The notes under the pieces: generated by a model
Seen by the model: the letters and a program-made list of their open reading frames with translations, nothing else
Told to the model about the DNA's origin: nothing
The model's database searches: none
Part shown: in pieces, positions 12,959 through 24,599 of the stretch
How positions within the stretch are numbered: the stretch's first letter is position 1
Layout: every line of letters starts with the position of its first letter
Program-made: the position numbers and the translations under genes
Assembly (NCBI GenBank): GCA_030549335.1
Contig: CM060195.1
Span: 43,964,991-44,028,990, forward strand
Length of the DNA: 64,000 nt
Source: Pontederia crassipes
Taxonomy: Eukaryota; Streptophyta; Magnoliopsida; Commelinales; Pontederiaceae
Reading direction: 5' to 3'

Positions 12959-13558
12959 CACTACAAGAAAAATTATATTTTCTCACGGTTGGGAAAATCG
13001 TCACAAACGAGAGTTTTCGAGGATTATTCCGACGAAAGGTAATCGTCGAAAATTACTCATCGCAAATATTTTGCCACGATTTTGTCAGAGCCATGGGAAG
13101 TTCTCGCAGTCGAAATTCCACGGCTACGATTCTAACCATGGGAACTTTCCACGTTACAACTATAGAAAAAGGTTCTCACAGCCGTAGCCGTGGGAAGGTT
13201 TCCACGGCTTAGGCCGCGCAAAAAACATTCCCATGGCGGCAGCCGTGGCAAAAGCATTCCCATGGCTCCAGCTATTGGAACTTTTCCACGACTGCAGCCG
13301 CGAGAAATGCGTTCTCACGGCTCCAGCCATGGGAACGTTCCCATAGCTGCAGCCCTGGGAACAACTTCTCATGATTGTAGCATAGGAAATTGTTCCTATA
13401 GCCCCAGCCGTAGGAAGGTTCTTTTTAGTTCTAAAAAAATATCGGCCGTAGTCGGAACGGCCGTCCGCACGGCCGTTTTCGATCAGCAGCGACCATTTTC
13501 CGATCACACACGCAGGCGTCCCTTCTCCGGTCGCTGGGGCCAAGCTTGTGAGAGAAGA
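12959..13558 (+). mobile_element. CACTA-type element, 5' end only
   Basis: Begins with the CACTA-superfamily terminus CACTACAAGAAAAA and continues with a dense array of short direct and inverted motifs around CCACGGCT/AGCCGTGGGAA from about 13130 to 13420. That is the usual layout of subterminal transposase-binding repeats. No matching 3' terminus (…TAGTG) was found to the right; the array gives way to the LINE that ends at 13560. The element is therefore truncated or interrupted. Open frames over the array are repeat artefacts. Confidence 0.7.
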
Positions 13559-13677
13559 ATTTTTTTTTTTAAACTTAACTATTGCTTGCCGAAGTAGAGA
13601 TGTATTTTTTTTAACTTAACTATTGCTTGTCATACGAATAACATTCTGGTACAAATAGTAATGTAGGAGCCCAGAGG

Positions 13678-13890
13678 CTACATCTCAAAAAAAAAGCAAC
13701 ACGTTTGGATGCGTACAAAGAAGGTCAAAAAATTTGCTGCCCTATTTGCATTCATATAGCAATGTTGTAGCGTATAGATCGGAATCCTGCCAAGCTCATG
13801 ACGGATGTCTAAAATAAGACTTGTCAAATGTTCCACAGACAGCGGACAAGAGAGGAGATAACTTGCACTATGATCAACGAGTGAGAGCAA
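13678..13890 (-). pseudogene. LINE RNase H C-terminal fragment
   Basis: Contains IRHELGRIP...CYMNANRAANFLT, matching the end of the RNase H domain found at the C-terminus of many plant L1 ORF2 proteins (pattern R-x-x-N-x-x-A-D-x-L). The conserved Asp after AA is Asn here, another sign of decay. Confidence 0.65.
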
Positions 13891-14563
13891 ATGACAACCT
13901 CAATAACACCACAATCGACACAACAACAGATCCCAAGCAAGAGCGTCCATGCTTCTAGCTCGAGGGCAGACCCAACCACCAATCAATGCGCACCTACAAA
14001 GACAAAATCTCTAATATTAATTCGTAAAAGGTAAGCAACACCTCCTATTGCCTCCGGGCCTACAAAGGAGGTGTCAGAATTTAGGCAAATCCGCATAAGA
14101 ATAGGAGGCTCCCATCTGGCCCTGTGAGAGCCAATGGGAGGCGGGAGAGAGGTGGAGGAGAGGAGTATGAGGTAGAGGAGGTTACCTCAGGCATATATCA
14201 GCATAATCGAAAAAATGCCGCAATCGCCCCAGTCCAAACCATGTCAGCTGTTGTACGGCAAGATCGAAATTGCGTTTCATTCTGTTGGTTCTAGATTCCC
14301 CATAGACAATGTGCGATGATGACGAGAAGCTTGATTGTCGATTGTCAATCCAAGTCGAAGCCTTCAAGAGTCTAGGCCCTGGTATTCCACCTGTGAAAAT
14401 ATCAAAAGGAATATTTGAGCTTGCTTTGACAAAAGTGCCAAAGCTGAAGGGAAAATGAGTATTGAAAGAAGAGATGCGAGATTGATTCAGGAGCCTGTTC
14501 ACATATGCAACCAATTGGGTCAATATTCGAACAAAAATGTGCTATGTAATCCATATTGGGTAG

Positions 14564-14815
14564 TCAAGAATGCAACAACTTCCACAAGAAAAAATGGATC
14601 ATCGGCATAACCAGAATATTCCACACTAATGACAAGGTCGGCCATCCGGCCAGCAGCAAACTCAAAACGTGTTGGGTCATGAACCGATATATAGCTTTAG
14701 CCGAAGTTTGTCCATGGGTATCTGTCTCCCAAAACCATGCATCATTATCGATGAAGATAAGGACATAAATAAAGTTAATAGCATCATGAAGAGAAGGCCC
14801 AAAAAGGTCAACCAT
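14564..14815 (-). pseudogene. LINE zinc-binding region fragment
   Basis: Pattern DTHGQTSAKAIYRF, then SLVWNILVMPMIHFFLWKLL, resembles the zf-RVT domain that follows the RT in plant LINEs and LINE-derived pseudogenes. Confidence 0.65.
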
Positions 14816-15951
14816 CGTTTGCTCTCAGTGTCCATTAGAGCACAAAGATGCAACGTAGGGGTAAGTTGTGATGGTGTTGATGTTGCTGAAGGTAGGTTTC
14901 CATATCAGTGGCATGGTAAAAATTCATGGATCATCAAGAATGGAAGTGGCATTTCCATAGTCAATGTATTTCATAAATTCGAAGCAGAGTCTAGGAAGGC
15001 CTTCGGTAATGAGCTTCCGCAATGAGGTGAGGTGGCAATTTTCTAAAGATGAAACTGGCCATATTTTCTCAGACTTAGTTGTGCCCATGGTACATGTTTA
15101 TTCTTCAAAATATCGAGGACACAATTGGCGATGAGGGAGGCGCGGATTGCCTTGTTCATAATGCCAATTCCTCCCATAGATCTGGGTAGCTGGACCGTCT
15201 CCCAGTCAATGAGTTGCGATCATCGACGACCCCTGCCTAGGTCCCAAAAAAAGATACGCGATAATTTCTCCGGAGTAAATATTTATAGCACTGAGTGAGT
15301 AAACAGGTAGTGTGTTAAGGACATATTTAATTTGGATGGTTCTACCAGCAATTGATAAGGTCATACGGCTTCAACCATTAAGCTTGGCAGAAGCTTTCTG
15401 GATAAGATAGTGTTAGATCCTTGAGGGTGCGTTGCTTACAGGAGATGGGAACCCCTAAATACGTGTGGAAGGAGAGGAGCTAGCCCATAAACCAAGAGTG
15501 CCAAAGATGGGAGTCCTACGTTGGATGCTAAGGGCGGGTGGAAAGTAAATATTAGATCCATATTTATTCGGATTCATCCAAAAATTAGTTGGTAGAAAAA
15601 GAGTTTGAGTGTGAATTTGAGATTTTTGCAAGAAAATTTGGTGGCATTAATGAATAGAAGTAGGTCGTTAGCGTAAAGCATGTGATTACTCGAAAAGTTG
15701 GAAATGATCAAATGTCTAATTGCATTAGAAAGCACATGCTGATTGAGCAAGGATGAAAGGACTTGAGTGGTCGAGACAAAGAGGTACGGTGAAAGTTGGT
15801 CCCCTATCTAACCCCACAACGGCTACAAAAAGGGAGCGAATCCTGGCCATTGATGACACAAATAAAGATTGACGATCTTACACAAAGCATAATCCAATTA
15901 ATAAACGTAGTGGGGGTAGTTCATAAGATGGAGAATATGGTCAATAATATC

Positions 15952-16380
15952 TCAAAAAAGTTGATCAAATACTTTAGCAAGATCTGTCCTGAGCTTCTTT
16001 CTACCTTCGATCAAGGAATGCGCTAACTCTTGGGCGATCAAGAGATTATCCTGAATTGAGCGCCCATGAAAGAAAGCAAATTGAGTTAAATCGATAAGTC
16101 CATAGAGGATTGATCGGACACGATTAGCGAGAATCTTGGAAACTATTATGTAATTAACATTGTAGAGTGAGATTGGACGATAATCGTTAACACATTGAGG
16201 TTGTTCCTTCTTTAGGATGAAAATAATTCTAGTATTTGACCAATAGGTTGGGAACCTATTAGTCACGAAGAAGTCTTGAATAGATGAGGTAATTTTTGGA
16301 TCAATAATATCCCAATAGTATTGGTAGAAATCAGCGGTGAAACCATCTAGTCCCGGGCCTTTCTCGAGGCCATACTCCAA
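15952..16380 (-). pseudogene. LINE reverse transcriptase fragment
   Basis: Holds the conserved fingers and palm start of a plant L1 RT: GLDGFTADFYQ, then RPISLYNVNYIIVSKILANR, then LTQFAFFHGRSIQDNLLIAQE. The frame is lost before the catalytic FADD motif. Confidence 0.85.
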
Positions 16381-17023
16381 AGTGCATTCTAAACCTCAAT
16401 GGAAGAAATGAGAGCAATGAGGTCATTATGTCAGGTATGGCTAAGCAGGGAAGGCCAGTGATATTAAGGAATGCTCGGACCCAAGGTAGGCACCCAAAAC
16501 TGCTAATAATGGTTAACAAAAGCAGCATGGATATCAGTCTCAGAGGTGAGTTGACTTTGATGAAGGTAATTCTATTTTGGTGTTGTCTGAGTGAGGTGGG
16601 GAGATGGATGAAGTGGGAATTTAGGCCACCATGTTTAAGCCAATTAGCATGTGCCTTACTCCACCACTTGAGATTAATTTGGCGGAGTAAGACATCATCG
16701 AGATTGTCCAAGTTTGGACTCCGAGAGGGCCCGAGACTCATCCTTGGATTCCCAAAATTGAATGATGGAATTGACGTGTTGGGCGCGCAGCTCCAGGGAA
16801 CCAAGTGTCCATTCCATTTAAGGGTGTCTCTCTTGGTATTGCTCATGATGCGAGGAATAGGCAAATCAGAAGGCCAATGACGACTTACAATATGTCTCAG
16901 TTCATTATACTCAGTCCAAAATGATTCATATTTGAAGGTGAAAGATTTCTGCTTACGGGGTGTCATGGAGAAAAGAAGTGAGGAATGATTAGAGATAGTA
17001 TGACTAATAACAGAAATGTCCAA
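16331..17023 (-). pseudogene. LINE endonuclease end and linker fragment
   Basis: Starts at the last endonuclease motif (SNHSSLLFS, the usual S-D-H having become S-N-H) and runs through the W-rich linker that joins endonuclease and RT in plant LINEs. It overlaps the RT fragment in another frame, so a frameshift lies near 16340-16380. Confidence 0.7.
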
Positions 17024-17050
17024 TTTATGATATTTGGTAATCTAATAATG

Positions 17051-18555
17051 ACTAATAAATTTCGGCAGAATTTTCAAGCGTCATCAACATCGTTAAAAAC
17101 TTTATGGGTGAGCTCACTCAATATTAGTTTCGATTTGACTATGACAACGTCCATGCTGGTTATTTCTTATTTTATTATACCACAAATCATGTCACACGTC
17201 AATGTTACAATTCACATATTTAATTTTAGAACTGCAAGGCTCAAACCATATTTGGTCCATTATCCCTACTTGTTGAGTTTGGATGGCCATCTACTCGAAG
17301 CAAAACAAAGTTTTATGTCGTCATAAATTCATTCTTAGTGATACAATGAAAATTCGAAACGTGACGTAGGTTCTGTTTGGCAAAACTAATAATTTTATTA
17401 AAAGATAATTATTCAATTAGAAAATAGAGATTAAATTAGCATATTATATAAAATGACGAAAGTATATATAAGATGTAATTTATGTTTAATTTTATATGCA
17501 TCATATTCATAAAATTAAATTTTAAATATTTTATTCTGAATATTGACATTTTTAAAATATTATTTTAATAAAAATATTGATTACTTCAAAATAAAAATCT
17601 TATTTGGGTTGTAAGTAAAATTAAAGATGTGATATATATAAAATAATATATGATATTTAATAATTAAATAATTTTTATTTTAAAAATAAATGTATAATGA
17701 AAAAAAATATGAAAACGCTACCTCTATACTCTGTGAGCTAATAGAAGTAGCTTATAACGTTTTGTGTTCAAACCTCTAAATACTACTTAGAAAAAATATT
17801 TACTAAATATTTATAGTAGTATTTTAACTTTAACAAAATATTATCCGTTACTAAATACTCTAACAAAACGCTATTCGTTGTTAAACACTCTCAAACAGTG
17901 CCTTAGTGCATTTCAATAAATAAAATGATGATATACTTATTTATTTCTTTATCTAGTTATGGTCACCTTGTTTATATATAACCTTACCTCTTAGCCCATA
18001 AGGTCAACTTCAATAGTCATCTTTAATATAATAAACATTTTTTTATGCCATATATTTAAATCGCTTCGTTATTTTTATTATGAAATATATTTCTCTAATT
18101 TAGTAACGTGTCTTATTTAGCCTAAGAAGACCTAATTTTGTATTTTAACAAATAAGTCAATCTCATGTTTCTTTGGTGATGAGGACGAGCTTGATCACGA
18201 CATGCCTCAAAAAGTTTTGGTTCAAAACTCGGCTCGTCAGATATCACGATATCCAACCCATTTGACCCAAAAATATTAATATATATTGTTAATTGTTTTA
18301 TGTTGGGTGACTTAAGCCAACACATGCACTTGTTACTCTTAATTTTTTTTCTCAGTTGCTAGTATTTTTATTGAATAAAATGAAGATGTTTCTTACCTCA
18401 CATTGTTCCCTATCTTCTTCATCATCATATCTTCATCTAATTATGATAAACTATTTAAGAAATTTAATCATGAACCGTTGGATGGAGATCGTATCATGTA
18501 AAAGATAATGAGCAAGATGAGGTAGGGAACACCAAAATTGAACTCATTTTTATTT
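17051..18555. other. AT-rich intergenic region
   Basis: No gene seen. A possible degenerate MITE spans about 17368-17903, where AGGTTCTGTTTGGC on the left is a partial inverse of CAAACAGTGCCT on the right, but the match is short and no target duplication is evident. Confidence 0.5.
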
Positions 18556-19755
18556 TGACTTATTTTCATAAATCACCCATAAACTATCACGATTTTTTAC
18601 ATCTAACTCTAAATAACGAACTTATTTTTTTGAATACCTAAACTATCATGTTTTTTCAATTTGATCATTCCGTCCAATTATGTCAACTTCTCGATTATAT
18701 TTGATTTTTTATATTTGTAAAAAGTCCAGTATACCCATGCTTTAGACACATAATATTCTTAGTATACTTTTACTTAAAATAATATATAATAATAAATACA
18801 AAAAATAATTAAAGAAGAAAAAGGCATGGGACGACGCCTCGCCCCGATCACTAGCGATGGCTCACGTGGAGGGGGGTGTGGGGTGCGGGCGACGCCCCAC
18901 GCTCCGCATTGTCGGAGAGAAAGAGGGGGGGGGAGTGGGTGCAGGAGGCCGACGCCGACGTGCGAGCTCACGGTGGATGTCGGCCACCCTCGTCGATCGC
19001 AACAGGGGGCGACCCCCTCCCCCCTTTTTTTCTGTGTGTGTCGGTGCAGGGAAAGCGCCGACAAACGCAGCGGGAAAGCCCCCTGCTAGTCACGGCAGGA
19101 CGTGACCCCCTCCCCCGTTTTCCTTGTGCACGTCGGCACAAGGGGAAAGGGGGGTCGCCCATCGACGATCGTCCGTCGCAGCAGGGGGCGACCCCCACCC
19201 CCCACCCCCTCTCTGCGCACGGTCGTGCGGTCGTCGGAGGAGAAGCAATGCAGTCTATGCGCTCTCCTCCCGCAACGGGGACTTTAACCGAACACCAAGC
19301 ATAGGTTGCAACACCTTTTGTCTCCGGCTTCAGCCGCCTTCAGTCCTTTGCCACCTTGGGCTTCGACGCCGATAACAAGGAAAGAAGGGGGGAGGGGGGT
19401 CGCCCCTCTGCTGCGACCTACGTCCTAGGTCGCAGCAGGGGGGCGACCCCCACCCCCCTCCGTGTGTGCCAGCGACAAGATTGTGGGGCGACGCCCCCCA
19501 TGATCTCGTCGCCCGCTGCCTTTTTCTTGTTTAAATAGTTTTTATCTTTATTATTATATATTATTAAATGTTAAAGGGTAACTATGACTTTTTACAAATG
19601 AAAAAAAATAAAATTAATGAAAATCATGACAGAAGTCGACGGATGATTAAATTAAAAAATCATGATAATTTAAGGACCCAAAAAAAATAAGTTCATAGTT
19701 TGATATTAGATGTGAAAAATGATGATAGTTTAAGGGTGATTTACGAAAATAATCA
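18556..19755. mobile_element. Long-TIR element with GC-rich cargo (Pack-MULE-like)
   Basis: Left arm 18556-18813 and right arm 19524-19755 are diverged inverted repeats of about 230-260 bp; for example AAATCACCCATAAACTATCA on the left mirrors TGATAGTTTAAGGGTGATTT on the right. Between them lies about 700 bp of very GC-rich sequence in an otherwise AT-rich region. A 9-bp TTTTATTTT-like duplication may flank the arms but is low-complexity. Long terminal inverted repeats enclosing foreign-composition sequence resemble Mutator-type Pack-MULEs. No transposase is present, and the cargo's open frames (Gly/Arg/Pro-rich) match no family I know. Confidence 0.65.
19395..19451. repeat. 25-bp-arm hairpin in the GC-rich cargo
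   Basis: Left arm 19395-19419 and right arm 19427-19451 pair almost perfectly around a 7-base loop. The core TCGCAGCAGGGGGCGACCCC recurs at about 18997 (one change) and 19176. Confidence 0.85.
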
Positions 19756-20060
19756 TTTTATTTTATTGAACTCTATATTTATTCTCAGACTTATGTTTAA
19801 ATAGTTTTTATCTTTATTATTATATATTATTAAATATTAAAGGGTAACTACGACTTTTTACAAATGGGAAAAAATGAAATTAACAGAAATCATGACAGAA
19901 GTCGACGGATGATTAAATTAAAAAAATCATGATAATTTAACGACCTAAAAGAATAAGTTCATAGTTTGATATTAGATGTGAAAATTGATGATAGTTTAAA
20001 TATGATTTACGGAAATAATCCTTTTATTTTATTGAACTTTATATTTATTCTCAGACTTAT
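19529..20060. repeat. Tandem duplication of the right arm (2 x about 262 bp)
   Basis: The sequence from TGTTTAAATAGTTTTTATC to TATTTATTCTCAGACTTA occurs twice head to tail (19529-19790 and 19791-20060), diverged by scattered substitutions. Each unit includes the right inverted repeat plus about 35 bp of outside sequence. Confidence 0.9.
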
Positions 20061-21498
20061 TACAATATCGAAGAAAACTCAGCCCAAATCCAGGTCAAAT
20101 CTGGAGCCCAATCCAATAATGTCCCTATTCTTATTTCTTAATCCTCAATGGGCCTTTTTCATATTTCATTCACAAGCCTGGTTTGTTCAGTTGTTTGCCG
20201 GCCTTTTTTTTGTCATATTCGAAACCAGACATTAATTACGGCCCATGCATTTTTGAGCCCAAATATCATGTATTCCTTTACACCGAGGTTTAGACCGAGA
20301 ATGATATCAACCCAAATTTTATGGCGAAAGAAATTATTAGTCCCAATTCAGTTACAATCGGAAAAACTGGGAGTTAGACTGGATGTGCCTATTATCCCAA
20401 TATTTTTTCTTAAAAATTGTTAAATTATATATATTCCTCTTTTTTAAATTCTAACATATAATTAATTTTAATAAATATAAAAATGCATAAAATCAATATT
20501 CACATTATCAAATCAAATATACATTTATCAAAACATTTTTACCATGTGCAACACCTTGTGCAAAAATATACATAAATATTTAATACTTGTAGAGAAATAT
20601 AGCACTTTCAACTCATTGTATCATTATCACACATTAAAAAAAGGCAAATATTAATCCAAATATCAAAATATTCAACAAAGTATGACACCTTATTTAAATT
20701 GACCGTCAAAAGAGATTCAATTTCCATTGAAATCAATATAATGCACCTAACCATACAGTTCAACTATTATATTCCAGTGGAAAAAGTTGTCCAAATTTAG
20801 GACTACAAACAATATCTTCAACAAATAAGAAAAATAATCAGTAACATAATAAAAAAACATATGAGATAATTTCAAGATAGGTCATAATTCAAAAGCTATT
20901 TCAAAAAATGTTAATAACGGATTAGGTCATAATTTCATGATCTAGAAAAGGTAAAACAAAATAAATTTATGAAATGTAAAAAATACACAATCTAAATACT
21001 TAATATCGGGATCAATCGGATATTTTGCATGTTAATCCAATTCTTATATTAATTACATGATAATTTTTGGATTTTGATCCGAACTCGACTCGAATGGTAG
21101 CCGGGTAGAAAAAAAGATCCTGACAAAAAAGCCGGTCGTCCCTGCCAGTAGGCTCATTTCATTATTTCTTTTCTTTTCTTATTTTTAAAAGATAAAAAAA
21201 TAGCTCATAAATAAATGCATATTCGTAATTAAAAACAGCCATATATTTACATCATCTTTCATATTCTTCTCGAGGATTCGAACCGGAGGACACATATTAA
21301 TATCTAAATTATTTTTAATCTGGTCCATCCATAAACATCAATGGAAAAAAAGCGAAACATACAAAAAAAACAAAACATTCTAATTACTAGACTTTAATAT
21401 CTTTCTTTTTTTTTTCAATCGTCGATATTATATATGAATCCATCACATAGCTGAATTAAATGTAAATTTAGAGTAATTAATTCATTGATTTTATAATA
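20061..21498. other. AT-rich intergenic region, 3' of the GDSL gene
   Basis: No gene seen. A tRNA-like B-box motif (minus strand GGTTCGAATCC near 21272) lacks the paired stems of a tRNA and is more likely a SINE or other repeat relic. Confidence 0.55.
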
Positions 21499-24485
21499 TT
21501 AGCTTTGGCTGGAGCTGAGGATTGGAGGATTGACGTAGGGCCCGTGGAGCCACCCCTGTGCCACGTGCCGATTGGCTGCCTCGGTGAAGTGGATGCCATC
21601 CCAGCTGACGTGGGCATTGATGTCAGCGCACACCGTGGAGCCATTCATTGCACACCTAGCGCCGATGTTAAAGTTGTAGTCCCCCCTTCCGCCAGGCGCC
21701 CCACAACATGTTCTTAGGGCTCCAGCAGTAAAACCTGCCATTTTGCATAATGCATATGCATGCAGAAACAAAATTTAATTAGTGTTTTATTTCTTTTCAC
21801 ATAAAAAGTTTATAACATAACAATAACAACCCAAGGGTTCATTTTCTTCAGTACATGTGCATACATATATTTCTATACAAACATATATATATATGGTAGT
21901 ACATGTGCATCATGTATTTATATACAAAAAAAGAAATATATATAACAGTAATATACACAAACAGTGCATCATGTGCACTAAAACAGAGGAAACAAATTGA
22001 TGCACACTGCGGTTATTTCGAATTAGATCATTAACATTTATGAGGTCATAAGTAGTTTGAAACTTTCATAAACAAGGTTACCTAATCACAATTTGAAAGG
22101 TCTGAACATATTAAACGTATAGATTATATATACACACACAATGACGTACATGGCAAGTAATTGACATCAGAAATAGTGTTCTGCTTCTGTGGACCATGTC
22201 AAAGCCAAAAAGTGAGGGCACGCCTTGTGTGACTATTCTCGATCACTAGTTCTGTATTTATATAATTCCAGCTGCAGTGGCTGGCTGGATCAGTCAGAGT
22301 CCAATCATGCAGGCAGATCTATTCCAAGTTTTCCAACTACATTTTTTGCAAGGTTGAATAGGAATCATGACTTCAAATAAACTTATATAGTTTAGAAAAC
22401 GTCATGGAGTTGGTGGAGAAGGAAGCTGAAGGTAATAAATGGTGGCCATGCATGGCAGTGACACTGATCCGAGGTGTACCCTCTCGTGGCTTCTTCAAGC
22501 AGAAGCCCACCGCATACTCTTTATATTAATTAACATTACGTCGACTCATCGTTCAACTAAGGAAGGAAAAGAAAAAAAAAGAAACAATTTGAAGGAATAA
22601 TATTAATTATCTTCCAGTTAAATGATACAAGAAACACGAAGAGAACTGTGATCATGTACTTAGATGGATCATCCTCTTCTATTCCCATCGATCTTTGAAC
22701 GATTCAAAAGGATCGAGTGGCCTTCTGTGATGTATATCTCGATGACTAAAATTGAAAGTTTGCTGTCGTTGAACTTTCATTTTCATATACTTTTACTTTT
22801 GTAAGGCAGGGCCCACCATTAGAGGACATACTGATTTCTTATTAGTTTTTGTACTCACTCGGGCCTCCGATCAAGCGACAATTTCAAGAATCTAAGAACT
22901 AATAGCTCTCAAGCTCAACTCTTGTGCCAATCAAACTTGAATATTCGAGCATAAAAGACTTCAAAAAAAAATCAAACTAGGACTATTACTATAAAAATGT
23001 TAAAGGCGAAGATGTTAACTCTAAGCTCCATAATTGTGTAAGCAATGGACGCTGAAAGTGACGTGTATGTAGCACTACCCGAGTGCCTTTGCCAAAAAGT
23101 AAATAATGCAGCCTCCATGCATCATGCCTTAGGTCAGCCCATGCATGCACCATTCAGCATCAAGTCTAAATCTTCAGGGACGTCATGAATCGTAATACCT
23201 ATGGCCTTAATCAGATTATATCCAATTCAACTATTTCTTATGGTGATCGTGCATTTCCAGCATTATGGTGTGTTCATTGTTGGCAAAAGAAACTTAAATT
23301 TGAACTGGCTGATGTTACTCACCATATTTTAATGGATTGAGGACGAGGTCCATGGTCTGGGTGTAGTAGTCGGCGTATCGTATGGAGACGGCCGGGTGCT
23401 TCGGCCGGAGCTTGTCCAGCTCCCGGCGCAGCACCAGGTTGTGGTGCCACGCCAGGGCGTTCTCCATCCTGAGGCATCCGGTCTTGGGGCCGTAGTCCTC
23501 CGGGTGGTCGGTGCCGTAGAGGGCGAGGTACAGAGGGAAGCAACCTATGGGCAACACGTTCGGGACTATGATATCTTTAGCGCCCAGACCAATCAATCGC
23601 TGCGCCGGCAAAGATTAATTCTCAGTTAAAAGGACGCTGTGATATCTATGCAAAATTGTAGATGGAGCAGCTTATCGAAGCTACGACACGAACAGTTTTA
23701 CCTCAACTCCTTGCATGATGGCCTGAACGACGTAAGGGACGAAGGTGAGCACTTCTTTGATGCTTCTGCGCTGGAAGAGACCCGTGCTGTAATCGTTCCC
23801 TCCGAACTCTCCGAGCACGAAGAGAGACTTTCCCAGGAAGTCGTTGCAGTCTGCCACAAATTGATAAGGATTATTCTCACGAACAAGAAGAAAAAGAATA
23901 TGATGATGTACGTCGTACGCAGAATTATGTAGTGAAGGAACCTTGCGGGTTGCCGCAGATGGACGGCAGCAGCCTCTCCAGCCGATCGATCTGCTTGTGT
24001 ATGGAAGAGTTCACCCACAGGCCTCCGCTGAGGTTCCTCTCGTGGAAGAACTCGAACTCCAACGTCGTCGCCGCCGTGACCGCGAAGTTGACGCCCTGGT
24101 GGAAGCTCTGGTCCCTCGCCGAGTTCGCCGGAAGGTACGGAAGCCCGATCCCCTCGGCTGCACAGGACAAAAAGAGAACAAAAAACAAGGTAGAAGCGGA
24201 AGAGAGGTCAGACATCTCTGCGTGATCATTCAATCAAATGCACGTCCACGCATTGTTTGCTCGCTGACCTACGAAATCGATGACGAGACGGCCGTCGGAG
24301 CAGCGGCCGGTGAAGCGGCCGAAGTAGGTCATCCCGTAGGGGAGGTTGGAGATCATGACGTTGCCGGTGTCGGCGAAGGAGTCGCCGAAGTTGAACAGCG
24401 CGTTGTAGCGCTGCGCGGAGCAGCCGGAGAAGGCGGCGGCGGCGAGGAGGAGGAGGACATGGAGGAGGGCGGGCGACGTGGCCAT
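21499..24485 (-). CDS. GDSL-type secreted esterase/lipase (SGNH hydrolase)
   Basis: Five exons in transcription order: 24485-24269, 24157-23942, 23850-23702, 23599-23323, 21734-21499. They have GT-AG introns and join in frame to 364 residues, a normal length for the plant GDSL lipase family. Residues 1-24 are a hydrophobic signal peptide; [12 protein letters not shown] follows with the catalytic Ser36. Block III is GGND (Asn163) and block V is [15 protein letters not shown] (Asp332, His335), so all SGNH residues are present. Several N-glycosylation sites (NLS, NSS, NGS) fit secretion to the wall or apoplast, where such enzymes hydrolyse acyl or acetyl esters; the substrate cannot be told. I chose the Met before [12 protein letters not shown] because the signal peptide begins there; an upstream in-frame Met would add 26 polar residues. 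Exons 1-4 are very GC-rich, and the last intron is 1.6 kb without a recognisable insert. Confidence 0.93.
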
Positions 24486-24599
24486 CGCTTGCTCGCTCGA
24501 GAAGAAAGGGGAGGCGGATGCCTCAAGGCCTTGCGTTGACTTGACCTCGCCACAAGAGAACAAGGGGGCGCTCGACCTCCGGCGTCATATAAGAAAGCT

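Larger units (their letters stand above)
13560..17050 (-). mobile_element. L1-type LINE, 5'-truncated and degenerate
   Basis: Minus-strand non-LTR retrotransposon ORF2. In order it shows the end of the APE endonuclease (ISNHSSLLFS near 17000), a linker, the reverse transcriptase (GPGLDGFTADFYQYYW, then VNDYRPISL near 16200), a zinc-binding module typical of plant LINE C-termini (FLWKLLH near 14570) and an RNase H tail (ANRAANFL near 13740). The 3' end carries an A-rich tail, seen as a run of T at 13561-13570. Several frame changes and stops break ORF2, ORF1 and most of the endonuclease are missing, and I found no target duplication. Confidence 0.85.

Noticed and set aside
13160-13597. Open frames of 127-135 codons with repeating SHG/AMGMF-like units
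   Set aside because: They are translations of the CACTA subterminal motif array, open on both strands because of the repeat period.
18774-19538. Several overlapping Gly/Pro/Arg-rich open frames
   Set aside because: Six frames are open because the cargo is GC-rich; no family motif, and two hairpins lie inside them.
21262-21290. tRNA-like GGTTCGAATCC motif on the minus strand
   Set aside because: No cloverleaf can be drawn around it; more likely a worn SINE or other repeat.
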